A stretch of 64,000 bases of DNA, taken from Sorghum bicolor (lineage: Eukaryota; Streptophyta; Magnoliopsida; Poales; Poaceae). Of the stretch, positions 20,101-31,978 are shown one piece after another. Made by a program: the position numbers and the translations under genes. Under the pieces are notes generated by a model that searched no databases, was not told the origin of the DNA, and saw nothing but the letters and a program-made list of their open reading frames with translations. The DNA is taken from NCBI RefSeq assembly GCF_000003195.3, contig NC_012871.2, forward strand, positions 18,482,658-18,546,657, written 5' to 3'. How positions within the stretch are numbered: position 1 is the first letter of the stretch; every line of letters begins with the position of its first letter.

Positions 20101-23100
20101 CACGTATATGAGGTCATCTCCACGGAAGTAGTGATGTTGTCTAATACGAACAGAAATCCAATTATCTCCCCTTTTAGACGCCTCAATGCACCACTTGTTT
20201 ATTGCAAACATTTCTGTGCCGAGCTCATGTAAACGCTGAGGGTTGAATAGACTCCTGCCCGGTTCATATCTTGCCCTCCATTGATCAACTACCTCAGCTT
20301 TTTCAAATGTTTGACATCCAATAATGGTGGCAATGTCTTCAATATTTAAACTGCTCTGTCCAAAGTATTGCTCAAGCGAATCAAGCTCAGACAACGCTAA
20401 GGATTTCTTTAGCATCAAGTCTTTATTTGAGCCGTATTGATTTGGCACAATCAAAGGGGGCACCGGTTTTGATACTTCTCCGAGCTGTGGGACCCCCTTT
20501 CCTACTCTCTTTCTAGGCTGTGAATACTTGACCAGACACCGCTCATAGTCTGAAAGTGCTGGCTTTTTCTGAGCTTCCCGTTGCTTCTTTTGCTGGTTCG
20601 CCACCTTCTTCCTCAGTTCCTCTGGCTTTACATTAAAGTAAGGCTTTTCTGGGTTTAGCCGCTTTTTCCTATCCTCCTTCACTTTATCAAAAAATTGTTT
20701 CACCTCATCTTTGGATGCAGCAATTACCTCCTCTTTACTCTTTTCATAAGGTAATTTCTCTAGTGTCTTAGCTCTCTTTGCTGAGGCAGCCTTCTTTGGA
20801 GGTGGGACCGATGACTTCGGTCGTTCTTGGGCGGACCGCTTCTGACTACCTCGCTTTGGAGGCGAGGGGACCGACCGTGTACTCTTTGGAGAGGGCGGAG
20901 CAGGCGGTGGAGGTGGTGGCACTGATCTTTTCGGTGTTGGAGAACGCGGTGGAGGAGTTGGAGACCTCGGTGGAGGAGGTGGAGACCGTGGTGGAGGCGG
21001 TGGCGGGGTCGGTGTGGCCGCCGCAGGTGTTGGAGGAGATCCAGCATTGTCACAGTTGACGGTCCTTAAGTATCAAATTTAATTATCAAATAAACAAAGA
21101 AAAGGATCCAAATGCAACCGACACCCAGACTTAGGGTTTTATGTGACAGAATTCCACGAGTTTTGGTGTTTGTCTATTTCTGCAGGGGATTATCAGGAAT
21201 TATGGAAGAAAGGCCCACACGTCGGGTTTGCATAGAGATACTAATGTGTCGCACAATTATTTTACATCTAAAAGAGTCCAGAAGCCACGGGAACGAACGG
21301 GAGACCAGACGGGCTCGAGGGTAGGGCGCCCGCCGTGGCCTTTCCACCAATCACGGCCAATCTCGAGGATCATGCTCCACCGACCTAAAGGATCAAGGAT
21401 AATCGTTCAATCAATGTCGGTTTGATCCAACGACCCATATTCACTTGGAAGGACTATATAACCAGACCCCCTGGCCCCTGGAGGAGAGCACCTCTCAACC
21501 CTAATTCATTATTCATCACGGAGAAGAAGCCTCTGATCAAGCCCTAGAGCCACCACATCAATTAGATCTCTAGTTTAGCATAGCTACATAGGATTAGAAC
21601 TAGAAGGAGTCAATCTTCGATCGGTTTCCGGATCTGTCAAGAGGATTCTTGGTAATTCTCTATTGTTCTTCAATTGTTCATCTTTGTTCTTCGATATTAT
21701 GAATATGACTTTGTTCTACTTCAATATATTGATTATGACTTTGCTCTACTTGTTTTTATTCGCAATTATATTGTTCTTAGTTTATCATAGTTATATACTT
21801 GGCTTAGTTAGATTGGAATTATATACATGTTTAGGATCGTATAACGTTTATCCATCGGATCCATGGGTAAATGATAGATATTGTGTAGGCGTGGTGCCTA
21901 TACCGTATTTAACTGCGATTGTACCCTATATGCCAGATCGCGGGGTAGTTTGTGTAGTGACAGCTCTATTGATTCTTATATAGTCCCCCTCTCGTGTATA
22001 GGGCTGGCAGAGCAACATTATTATAGGGGAGTGATTGCGATGTTTCTCATATTCCTTGATAATATCACTATGCATGGGTGTAGTCCTGTCTCACAATGAT
22101 TGCTAAGTATAATTGCACTAACTATGACATGCTAGATTGTATAGTTAAGAATAACTTAGGAAATATTCTTGTAGTTCGTCCTAATTCTATGCTAATGACT
22201 TGCTAGAATATCTAATTGACGTGCTTATCATATTTATATGTGGCAAAGTTATGCTGATCAGATTAATTATCTTTGTCACCATTCATTACTTTATATATAT
22301 CCTTTATGTGACACTTATTCCTGTATGAAAGAGATAGATAGATGCTCTCAATTATACATGCAATGATAGATACTCAATTCTATATTCCATTCTATAATCA
22401 ACATTGATGATTAGAAATCCCTTCCCAATGGTCAAAATATAAATAACGATACCTAGAATACTTCCCGGTTAAAATGCTACATCGGTATTAATCTGAGCGC
22501 TTGCAGATCCTATTTGATTATTTATTTAGAAGAGCAATTGCATATTTCAATACCGCGTCTCTTATGTCATGCTGGGGATGACAACTTGGCTTAAGTGGCA
22601 TGAGGGATAGGTTTGGCATTTTTGGCGTCGTTATCAGAATTAGAAAACTAAGTCTACTTTTGGTAGTGACGTTAAAAATGCCAAACAATCACCGCCCGCA
22701 GCACTATGATGCGCTGGGGAAAGAACTGGACTTAGGTTGGAGGAGTCCCTGCAAAGAAAACAATTACAAGTTTTGTGAGCAATCTTTTTAAAATTCAATA
22801 CATAATAAATAATATAAGAAGTAAAATCACGCACAAACCTATGGTGAGGAATAATTATGAAGCACTTGCGCCAACAAATAAATGTCTTCTCAGCTTCACC
22901 TAAGGTCTTCTCTTCGTCTCCCCCTTCTATTTCTAGAGGCACATTGCCACAACCTTTCTCAACCCTATCAACCGAGACGCTAGCATATCCACCAGGTACT
23001 AGTCGATTATGAATTCTTGGAGTTCTCGTTTGGTCGATAGGGTTGACAACAGCGATAGCCACCTTTTTTGTTGCATTCCCATCTGGTACATGCAGCTCAC

Positions 23101-24584
23101 AGGTAGTAAAAGCCTCTGTGACATCATCCACGGGGAAGTGTAGCTTCGTGTCATTCTGAATGGTTGGTACTTCCGTGGATGCGCAGCTGCTTTTCAACTG
23201 GCCTGGGGGGCTAATGTTGACCTCAGGCTGTGATGTACCTTGCCCTTTCGTCATTTGACTAAGTGTTGCTTGCACTTGCCTTTGAATCTCCGTCTGCATC
23301 CGTTCCTCACGAGCTTTCACACGCTCTTCTGACTGCAAAACAAAAGCTTCCAGCCGGCGGATCCGCTCTGCCTCCTCATCCTTCTTTCTCTGGCAGCTTC
23401 TATAGGTATCTTGATCGGCTTGGAATGATTGCAGCCACGGAACTGCCCCATAGCCTCTCGTACGCCCACCGTGCTCAGGATTTTCAAGCACATAGGTGAG
23501 TTCATCCTTCTCCCTGTTAGGCCTAAACTCACCAGACTGAACCGCCTCTCGTGCACGGACTAGTCTCTCTGCTACTCTAGAGATTTCTTGTCCCCAAACT
23601 AGCACCTCGGTGTCTGGGTCCACGCTTCCCCCATGACCGTAGAACCAATGCTTGGAGCGCTCGCTCCAATTCTTTGCTATGGTCTCGGGTGTGACCCCCC
23701 CTAGCAAGCATCTCCTGTTCCATTCGGTTCCACTTGGGAACAACACTCTTATAACCACCTGATCCCATATGATGGTGGTATGTCTTTTTACTTGCATTCT
23801 CTTTGTTTCTAATGGCTCGTTCCTCGCCCTCTTCTGATGTTTTGTACTGCACGAAGTCATCCCAGAACGCCCTCAGCTTTACATATTGCTTGAGGTTGAA
23901 ATTTGGAATCTTGTTTTTCTTGACAAATTTATTGTACAAAGACTTCTTCTAATTCGGAACAGTACCGCCATCTTCTTCATAGTACAGTCATAAATTCGCA
24001 CCTTCAACACTTCATCGTTGGTGTCGAAGGTGAAAACATCGGTGACGGCTTTCCAAACTAACTCCTTGTCACGATCAGAGACAAAACTGATTTCAGGAGC
24101 ACCTCGCTTCTCTCTCCAATCACGAGCACTGATCGGTATTTGATCTCTCACAAGGTATCCACAGTGACTAACATATTTATTTGCATGTTTATCGAGTGGT
24201 CTGCCTGTAGCTATCTCAAACTCGGAGATTACATAGCGGCCCTCCAACGGCTTCTTTGGCCCTCATGGAGGTACGCTTCTCCCCGTAGAGGTCGATCCAG
24301 AAGGCTACATGTAGATATATAAATAAAAATACTAAATTAATAACCAAATAAGTCTAAAACCTAATGTAAGAGATGCATTATATATGTTTACATTTACATA
24401 CCTCGCAGGTATTTCCTTCTTGTTGCACGACAAGTTGTTGCTCAGGCGCATTGCCCTCTTGTTGCTCAGTCGGATTGTCTTGCATGATTTCGTTGTAATC
24501 AATAAAGTACTGACTACCGTCGTCGATCATATTTTGAATGGCATCTTCCATATATTCAGGATCATCGTGAGGACGGTCGGCCAT
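20101..24584 (-). pseudogene. CACTA gene 2 (Transposase_24-like, Pro-rich, DUF8039-like), interrupted
   Basis: The first coding exon is 24584-24402 (ATG in MADRPHDDPEY, acceptor GTTGCAG, donor GTATGT). A Transposase_24 (Ptta/En/Spm)-like region follows from about 24304 to 22900 with blocks such as AKNWSERSKHWFYGHGG and a charged coiled coil near 23250-23400. Left of the solo LTR comes a proline-rich stretch, then Lys-rich and DUF8039-like sequence down to 20101. Breaks seen: a frameshift near 24270, an in-frame stop near 23950, a G7 homopolymer shift at 23695-23701, the solo LTR at 21054-22687 and truncation at 20101. In intact relatives a Ulp1-like domain follows; its remnant is at 13982-14335. 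It probably encoded the accessory DNA-binding protein of the element. Confidence 0.7.
21054..22687 (+). mobile_element. Solo LTR inside CACTA gene 2
   Basis: 1634 bp, starting (A)GTTGACGGTCCTTAAG and ending CCAAACA. It is close in sequence to the LTR at 16122-17785 along its whole length. Flanks are GTCAC (21049-21053) and ATCAC (22688-22692), a 5-bp duplication with one mismatch. CACTA gene 2 coding sequence continues on both sides. A TATA box lies in the GGACTATATAACC context near 21455. Confidence 0.8.
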
Positions 24585-24598
24585 TTCTATATCTGCAA

Positions 24599-24602
<4 letters not shown>

Positions 24603-24650
<48 letters not shown>
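24603..24650. repeat. (AT)n microsatellite
   Basis: About 24 uninterrupted AT units just upstream (minus sense) of the first coding exon of CACTA gene 2, inside its presumed leader intron. Confidence 0.9.
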
Positions 24651-24653
<3 letters not shown>

Positions 24654-24656
24654 AAT

Positions 24657-25170
24657 GAAAGTGCTGGAGTGCTCCAAAAAATAATAGTAGAATCTTTTAA
24701 GCCAAGTAATACACTAGAATAATATACTAAAAAAATAATACTAGAATAATAGTACAAACAATAATATATACAAAACACTAGAAAATAAAATATATATTAG
24801 AGACTTATATACTAGTACTAGTACTACTACAAATGAAAGTGTTGGAGTGCTCTAAAAATAGTACTAGAATCTTTTAAGCCAAGTAATACACTAGAATAAT
24901 ATACTAAAAAACAATACTAGAATAATAGTACAAATAATAATATATACAAAACACTAGAAAATAAAATATATATAAGAGACTTATATACTACTACTAGTAC
25001 TACTACAAATGAAAGTGCTAGAGTGCTCCAAAAAATAATACTAGAATCTATTAAGCCAAGTAATAGACTAGAATAATATACTAAAATATAATACTATAAA
25101 ATAATACAAGAATAATATTAATATACTACAAATATACTATAATTTATAACAATTCAAAACACTACATGTA
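24657..25170. repeat. Three tandem copies of a ~177-bp AT-rich unit
   Basis: Units start with GAAAGTGCT(G/A)GAGTGCTC at 24657, 24835 and 25011. The first two are nearly identical over the whole unit. The third diverges after about 100 bp. They lie between the leader exon and first coding exon of CACTA gene 2, so probably in an intron. Confidence 0.8.
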
Positions 25171-25399
25171 TACTAGAATAAAATACTAAAAACTATTACT
25201 AGAATAATATACTAGCATCATGCATTATTTTTTTATGTATATATATATACTTAATATACTAGCATTCATTATTATTTTTTAGTATATATATATATATATA
25301 CTTTATATATATACAAATCACTAAAATTGTAAAGTGCTTGCCATATAATTCATAACATTCTTTTATTATATATATATATATATATATATAAACTGCGCA

Positions 25400-25932
25400 G
25401 TGCCATATATGCATATTTCGATTGATTATCTCGGTTTCGAGAGAGAGTGTCGTCTATACGTGTGTAGGGGCCGGACGGTGGGCTGAAGACGGCGGTGGAC
25501 GCGCGGCGGCAGCGCTGGAGACGGTGGTGGACGGCGGCGCTGGAGACGGTGGTGGACGGCGGCGGCGACGAGAAGGGCTCTCTACTCGATGAACGAACGG
25601 CGACGGTGAAGACGAAAGGTTCTGCTCGACGAAGACGAAGCAATTGTTCAGATCCATGGCGCCCACGGCTTATATAGGGGCGAAACCTTTAGCACCGGTC
25701 CATGGCTGGAACCGGTGCTAAAGGGTCTTTAACACCGGCTGATGTTACGCACCGGTGTTAAAGGGTGACCCTTTAGCACCGGCTCGTGTTACCAGCTGGT
25801 GCTAAAGGAACCCTTTAGCACCGGTGCCAGACACAGACCGGTGCTAAAGGGTCTAGCGCGGGCTCGGGCGGGGTCCTGAAATTTTCAGGACCCTTTAGCA
25901 CCAGTTCCCTCTATGGGCCGGTGCTAAAGGCC
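25400..25932 (-). promoter_or_regulatory. Internal block of CACTA subterminal motifs and leader of gene 2
   Basis: From 25687 to 25932 the motif CTTTAGCACCGG and its complement occur about ten times, the same motif as at the element end (31640-31920). At about 25668-25676 a TATATAAG box faces the minus strand. Below it a GC-rich leader with an ATG at 25666 (MGAMDLNNC...) has no recognised product. This is either the promoter block of gene 2 or the 5' end of a second CACTA element that has lost its TIR. Confidence 0.5.
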
Positions 25933-27265
25933 TCTTTTTTAGTTTAGGGTTTTTTAAGTGTTTATATATACACTTTATATTATCAATTGTATAGTAAATT
26001 AAATATTTTGCATAATATTTTTTTTAAAGAGTGACATGTATTGTAATTTTTTTTAATATACACATGAAAATTGTTAACCTTAAATATCTTACTGTATTTT
26101 TTTAATTTGTAATAATTTTGTAAGAAATGTTTAGTATTTTGTTAATGCAAAAATATATTATTCCAATAAATTTATAAAAAATATATCCAATTAACTGGAA
26201 ATCTATTTTCACATATTGACGTTAAACTTTTTATTTTTGTCATTTATTACTCGGAATGCTAGTAGGGTATAGTTTTCATCAAATAAAAAATCTATTTATC
26301 ATATAAAATGTATATCTTGATGAACACACCCTTTGACCAAACCCTAGATGGTCCCAAATAGAAAAGTCATGAATACAAAGTTTGTTACACTCATCAAGTT
26401 CTACATTTGGTCTAATGGTCAACTTTTCATTTGGAAAAGTTTGAACCAGTGAATTTTAAATTGTGAGAGAATTCATAGCCACGCAGCGGTTTCGGAACCC
26501 TAGATGGTCTCGAATGGAAAAGTCATGAATACCAATATTGTTCCACTCATCAAAATCTACATTTAATATATAGACTATTTTTGCATTTGACAAAGTTTTG
26601 GGAAGGTGTAGTTGAAAATCCACAATTGACACATATAGTTTCATATAGTTAGTGTGAGATTCAAGATTTGGTGGGTATTGTTAACTTAAACTTTCTCAAA
26701 TGGAAAAATTATGTATATAAAAAGTTTAGATCTTGATGATATCTAACAACTTGGTATTCAAATTTTTTTCATTTTAAGTAATTTAGTTTGTCATTTGACC
26801 AAGTTTGACCAAAACCCGTCTTCGATTTTAAAGAAATGTGCTTAGGATTGGCTCAAAATTATCCAAATGAAAAAATGGACAATATATCAAATGTAGATCT
26901 TGATGATCTCTAACAACTTTGTATTCAAAATTTTTTAATTTGAAGTCATCAAATGGGTCATTTGACCAAGTGTGACCAAAGTCAAAGCATTGGTATTTAA
27001 AAAACACCCTTTGACCGAACCCTAGATGGTCTCAAATGGAAAAGTCATGAATACAAAGTTTGTTACACTCATCAAAATTTACAATTCTCAAATATAGTTT
27101 CATACAATTCTCAGAATTCGTACATTTTACAACACATACTATTAAACATGACTTTATGTTAAGCCGACACAATAGTGAACTTCTTGACGTATGACCCTTG
27201 GTTATGATCCTGCTGTAACCAAGGAGTATCCTAATTGTTTAACAGAATGCTTGGGTCTTTGTTGA
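25933..27265. mobile_element. AT-rich CACTA interior
   Basis: No open frame of note. A phrase containing CCCTAGATGGTC followed by AAAAGTCATGAAT recurs at about 26341, 26500 and 27020. Shorter TTTGACCAAG and AGATCTTGATGAT phrases recur between them. It appears to be diverged tandem duplication inside the element, downstream of the transposase gene. Confidence 0.5.
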
Positions 27266-30200
27266 CTATGAAGGGCGGAATTTGATCACCCCTTTCGTAA
27301 TCGCCTGACCTGGCTTGTCCTCAATTCCGACAATGTTTCTTTTCCCAGAAAGGACAATGTGGCGCTTTGGCTTATTGACGATTGAGTGGTCATCATTTTT
27401 TCCTCTCTTTGGTTTCGTAGACATATCTTTGACATAGAACACCTGACTCACGTCTGCACAAAGGACGAATGGTTCGTCTTTGAACCCACTATTGTTAAGG
27501 TCCACGGTTGTCATCCCATACTCCTTGTCGACTGTTACCCCACCTCCGGTCATCTTCACCCATTGGCACCGGAACAAAGGAACTTTAAATCTAGCTGCAT
27601 AGACTAGTTTCCATATGTCTTCTATGCGTCCATAATATGTTTGTCTGTTCGCATTTGGATCTGTGGCATCCACGCGTACACCACTATTTTGGTTGGTGCT
27701 CCTTTTATCTTGGCCAACTGTGTAAAATGTGTTACCATTTATCTCATACCCTTTGTACGTGAGGACATGCCATGATGGTTGCCTGACCAACAAATAAAGC
27801 TGCTCATCAATGTTTTCATCACCCTGACATTTTTTGCGCAACCAATCACCAAAAGTTTCCATGTGCTGACGCATTATCCAAGCTTCATTCTTCCCGGGCC
27901 ACTGGGACCGTAGGAAACCTTTGTGTACCTCAACATATGGTTTCTTTATTGAAGTAATCGTCTCGTGTACCAATATATGTTTTCTTCCCAAGTGTTCCCT
28001 TTCCACTGAGTCTGCCCTCGTGTCGACATTCAGGAATGCCAATTGGGTCAAGGTCTGGAATAAAGTCAACACAGAACTCTATGACCTCCTTTGTTCCGTA
28101 GCCCTTGGCAATGCTTCCTTCTGGCCGGGAACGACTATGGACATAGTTCTTTAGGACACCCATGAATCTCTCGAAGGGGAACATGTTGTGTAGGAACACA
28201 GGATCGAGAATACGAATCTCTTTGATCAGATGAACTAGGAGGCGTGTCATGATATCGAAGAAGGATGGAGGGAACACCAACTCAAAGCTAACGAGACATT
28301 GAATGACATCATTCTGCAGAGTAGCTAGTGGATCTGGATTGATTGCCTTCTAAGAAATTGCATTGAGGAATGCACATAGCTTTACGGTGGCTAGACGTAC
28401 GTGTGGAGGTAAAATTCATCTTAAAACCACCGGCAGCAATTGCGTCATTAGAACGTGACAGTCATGGGACTTCAAGTTCAGGAATTTCTTCTCTGGCACA
28501 TTAATTATTCCCTTGATATTGGAGGAGAATCCAGATGGGACCTTCATGCTGCTAAGACATTCAAACATCCTTTCCTTCTCTTCTTTGCTCAAAGTGTAGC
28601 TAGCAGGGCTTAAGTAATGACGTCCATCATCTGTCTTTTCTGGATGCAGGTTGTCTCATTCTTTCATGCGCTGCAAGTGTTGTCGTGCTTCTAGTGAATC
28701 CTTAGACTTCCCGTAGACACCCATGAATCCGAGCAAGTTCACACAAAGATTCTTTGTCAGATGCATCACGTCGATCGCGTTGCGGACCTCTAGGACATTC
28801 CAGTAAGGTAGCTCCCAAAATATAGATTTCTTCTTCCACATGGGTATGTGTCCCTTAGCATCCTTGGGAATAGGTTCGCTGCCTCGTCCCTTTACAAATA
28901 CCACTTTTATATCCTTGACCATTTCGAGTACATCATCCCCGGTTCGATTGAGAGGTTTGGTCCGGTGGTCTGCCTTGCCTTTAAAATGCTTGCCTTTCTT
29001 TCATACTGGGTGGTTCACAGGAAGGAACCGACGGTGGCCAAGGTACACGACCTTTCGACATTTTTTCAAAAATACACAGTCAAGGTCTTCATAACAATGT
29101 GTGCATGCATTATATCCCTTGTTTAACTGGCCTGAAAGATTACTCAGAGCTGACCAATCATTGATTGTTACAAACAGCAATGCTCGCAGATCAAAGTGCT
29201 CTTGTTTGTACTCATCCCACACGCAAACTCCTGGTTTGCTCCATCAAAGTTGAAGTTCCTCAACTAATGGCCTCAGGTAGACATCTATGTCATTGCCAGG
29301 TTGCTTCGGTCCTTGGATAAGCACCGGCATCATAATAAACTTCCGCTTCATGCATAGCCATGGAGGAAGGTTGTAGATACATAGAGTAACTGGCCAAGTG
29401 CTGTGACAACTGCTCTGCTCATCGAAAGGATTCATACCATCTGTACTTAAGGCAAACCACAAGTTTCTAGCATCATCTGCAAAATATGGGAATTCTCTGT
29501 CTATCGCTCTCCACTGGGATCCATCGGCAGGGTGTCTCAGCATATTGTCTATCTTACGGTCTTCTTTATGACACCGCAACAACTTTGCATTGTCCTTGTT
29601 TCTAAACAGACGTTTTAATCGTGGTATTATAGGAGCATACCACATAACCTTGGCAAGAATTTTCTTCCTATGACGTTCTTCACCCTCAACATCGCTAGGA
29701 TCATCTCGCCTGATCTTATACCGTGATGCCTTACATACTGGACATGCATCCAAATTCTCGTATTCCTCCCCACGGTAGAGGATGCAGTCATTAGGACATG
29801 CATGTATCTTCTGGATTTCTAATCCCAAAGGACAGACAACTTGTTTTGCTTCATACGTAGTGGTGGGCAATTTGGTGTCTTTCGAAAGTATCTTTTTTAT
29901 GATCTTCAATAACTGCCCAAATGACTAGTCAGATGTACCATTCTTTGCCTTCCATTGCAGCAATTCCAGTGTGGTACCCAGCTGTTTTTGCCCCTCTTCA
30001 GCGGTGGGATATAGCGATTTCCTATGGTCCTCTAGCATGCGCTCGAACTTGGATTTCTCTTTATCACTTTCACATTCTCTTTGTGCATCACGGATGGCAT
30101 CACCAAAAGCATCATCGCCCCGATCATCTTCTGCCGCTACCTCTTCTTCATTATCTTCCCCCATTGCAACATCATTGAAGCCACCGTACTGAGCAATAAT

Positions 30201-30469
30201 ATTGGCGTGGTCCAATTCTTCTTCTTCTTCTTCACCTTCATCCATTATAATCTCGCTTTCTCCATGCTTGGTCTAACAAATATAGTTTGGTACGAAACCA
30301 GACTTTAATAAGTGCGAATGAAGAGTTCTTGAGTTAGAATATTCCGTCAAATTCTTGCACACAGCACATGGACAGCACATGACTCGGCCACACTTAAGAA
30401 ATAGTGCACGCCATTAATGAACTCTTCGGAGCACCGATCGGCATTATACATCCAATTACGTGTTACCAT
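27266..30469 (-). pseudogene. TNPD-type CACTA transposase, decayed
   Basis: Translating the minus strand gives the full domain order of a CACTA TNPD protein: a transposase-associated N-terminus from ATG 30469 (RNWMYNADRCSEEF), an acidic linker near 30240-30100, a Transposase_21 region 29909-28656 (HACPNDCILYRGE; SIFWELPYWNVLEVRNAIDV), a DUF4218-like region about 28280-27930 (HNMFPFERFMGVLKNY) and a DUF4216-like region 28072-27266 (YEINGNTFYTV; VFYVKDM). It should bind the TIRs and catalyse cut-and-paste transposition. In-frame TGA codons sit at 29244-29246, 29001-29003 and about 28656. Frameshifts are needed near 30360 and between 28000 and 27930. It cannot make a functional transposase without readthrough. 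Confidence 0.85.
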
Positions 30470-30605
30470 CTGCATTAAATATAACATATATATTATAAAA
30501 ACCATGCACACATATTGTTTCTTATCTTATTGCACAACATGTCTAACACACATAGTTCATTAATTCAAGCAAGCTTGGCTACAACAAATACAATCGCAAC
30601 TAGCA

Positions 30606-31086
30606 CTAAAAAACCAAAACTAAAATACACTTAAGCAACATAATTAGTTCGCGTACGATCCCAACTATAATAGATAGATCATTCGCATGATCAACATCAT
30701 TGAACTCCTTTCGCTGGCTCACTGCCTCATCACCTTCAGCCTCAACCACCTGTGCGAAAGATTTCTTGATGTGTTCAATGTATTCTTTCTCCCAGTACCA
30801 ACCTGTACATCCACCGGTACCGTCCCACTAAAATTAAAAGAGAGAATCAAAAGTTTAATTAATATCATTTAAAAAAAATAAGCACATATATAAGCAAATG
30901 TCTGGAAATAACTCACATTACGATCCGGACACTTGTAGAATATACGACCCTTGTTTACACCCTCTTTCGACATTTTGTACTCCATCACAATCTTCTGCCC
31001 ACACTTGCCACAAGTAATGAGAGGGAATTCGGTCGGTATCGCTTTTGAACCCGTTGAGAGACCGAAGACCCGGTTACGGTTGCCAT
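30606..31086 (-). pseudogene. GRF-type zinc-finger gene inside the CACTA element
   Basis: Two exons: about 31086-30917 (donor GTGAGT) and 30827-30606 (acceptor TTTTAG, stop TAG), joined in phase 0. Exon 1 carries CGKCG and then NKGRIFYKCP. Exon 2 begins WDGTGGCTGWYW and continues into a charged tail ending near MLLK. CxxC...GRxFYxC...C..W is the layout of the zf-GRF nucleic-acid-binding fold. The only upstream ATG (31086) is out of frame with the finger by one base (shift near 31051-31062), so the copy looks broken, unless another start is used. It lies between the TIR and the transposase, on the same strand. Confidence 0.6.
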
Positions 31087-31639
31087 CTACTATCCGTACT
31101 CAATTTTTAAATAATTATAAATTCCACATCTACTAGTAAACATGTATGATTAAAGAAGAACCTAATAATATCCTTTATTTGTCTAGTTACTTCAACAAAA
31201 CTTATAAATTATACAATGGACATTATGTAGTAATAAAAATAAATCAAGTGATATTAACAAACCAATTATTTTGAACTATCCTACTTTCTAAGATCATAAA
31301 AAGATACTATAATTCATTCTTGCAAACTACATTAATACTAGGTCAACCATGGTATATAATATATATATATATATGGATATTAATTCATGTGAATGATTCA
31401 AAATAACAAAGTGGATTTGAGCTAAAAATGATGGGAACATCACAAGCCAAAAACAATATGAAAAAGACAAGAAAGGCTCAAGTTAGTCACCTCCAAGCAC
31501 GAAGACATGATGGCGGAGTCGAACAAGATCAACGATGGGCGTCGGAGATGAAGAACAAATGAAGAACAAGCAAGAAGAAGCTCCAAGAACAACAATGGTG
31601 CTCTCGGTTTCAAATGGGCAGAGGGGAGGAGGGAGCCGG

Positions 31640-31978
31640 ACGATAAACCGGACCTTTAGCACCGGTTCAGGGGCAAAAACCGGTGCTAAAGGGTCACCCT
31701 TTAGCACCGGTTTGTAACACAAACCGGTGCTAAAGGCTTTGCCTCGACCCGTGGCACTGGCCGGTGCTAAAGGGGACCCTTTAGCACCGGTTGGTAACAC
31801 GAACCGGTGCTAAAGGGTCCCTGCCCCGACAGCACCTGCCAGTAGCCGTTGGGCAGGATCGTTTAGCACCGGTTCGTGTTATGAACCGGTGTTAAAGAGG
31901 CCTTTAACCCCGGGCCAAAAAAGGCCGAGGTTTTTGGCGATTTTGGGCATCGACCAATGCCTCGTTTCTGTAGTAGTG
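31640..31978 (-). mobile_element. Terminal inverted repeat and subterminal array of the large CACTA element
   Basis: The end reads CACTACTACAGAAACGAGG on the minus strand from 31978. Inside it, to about 31650, the CTTTAGCACCGG motif repeats in both orientations, forming the transposase-binding subterminal array typical of CACTA elements. All element genes to the left run on the minus strand away from this end. The opposite TIR is not found in the window. Confidence 0.8.
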
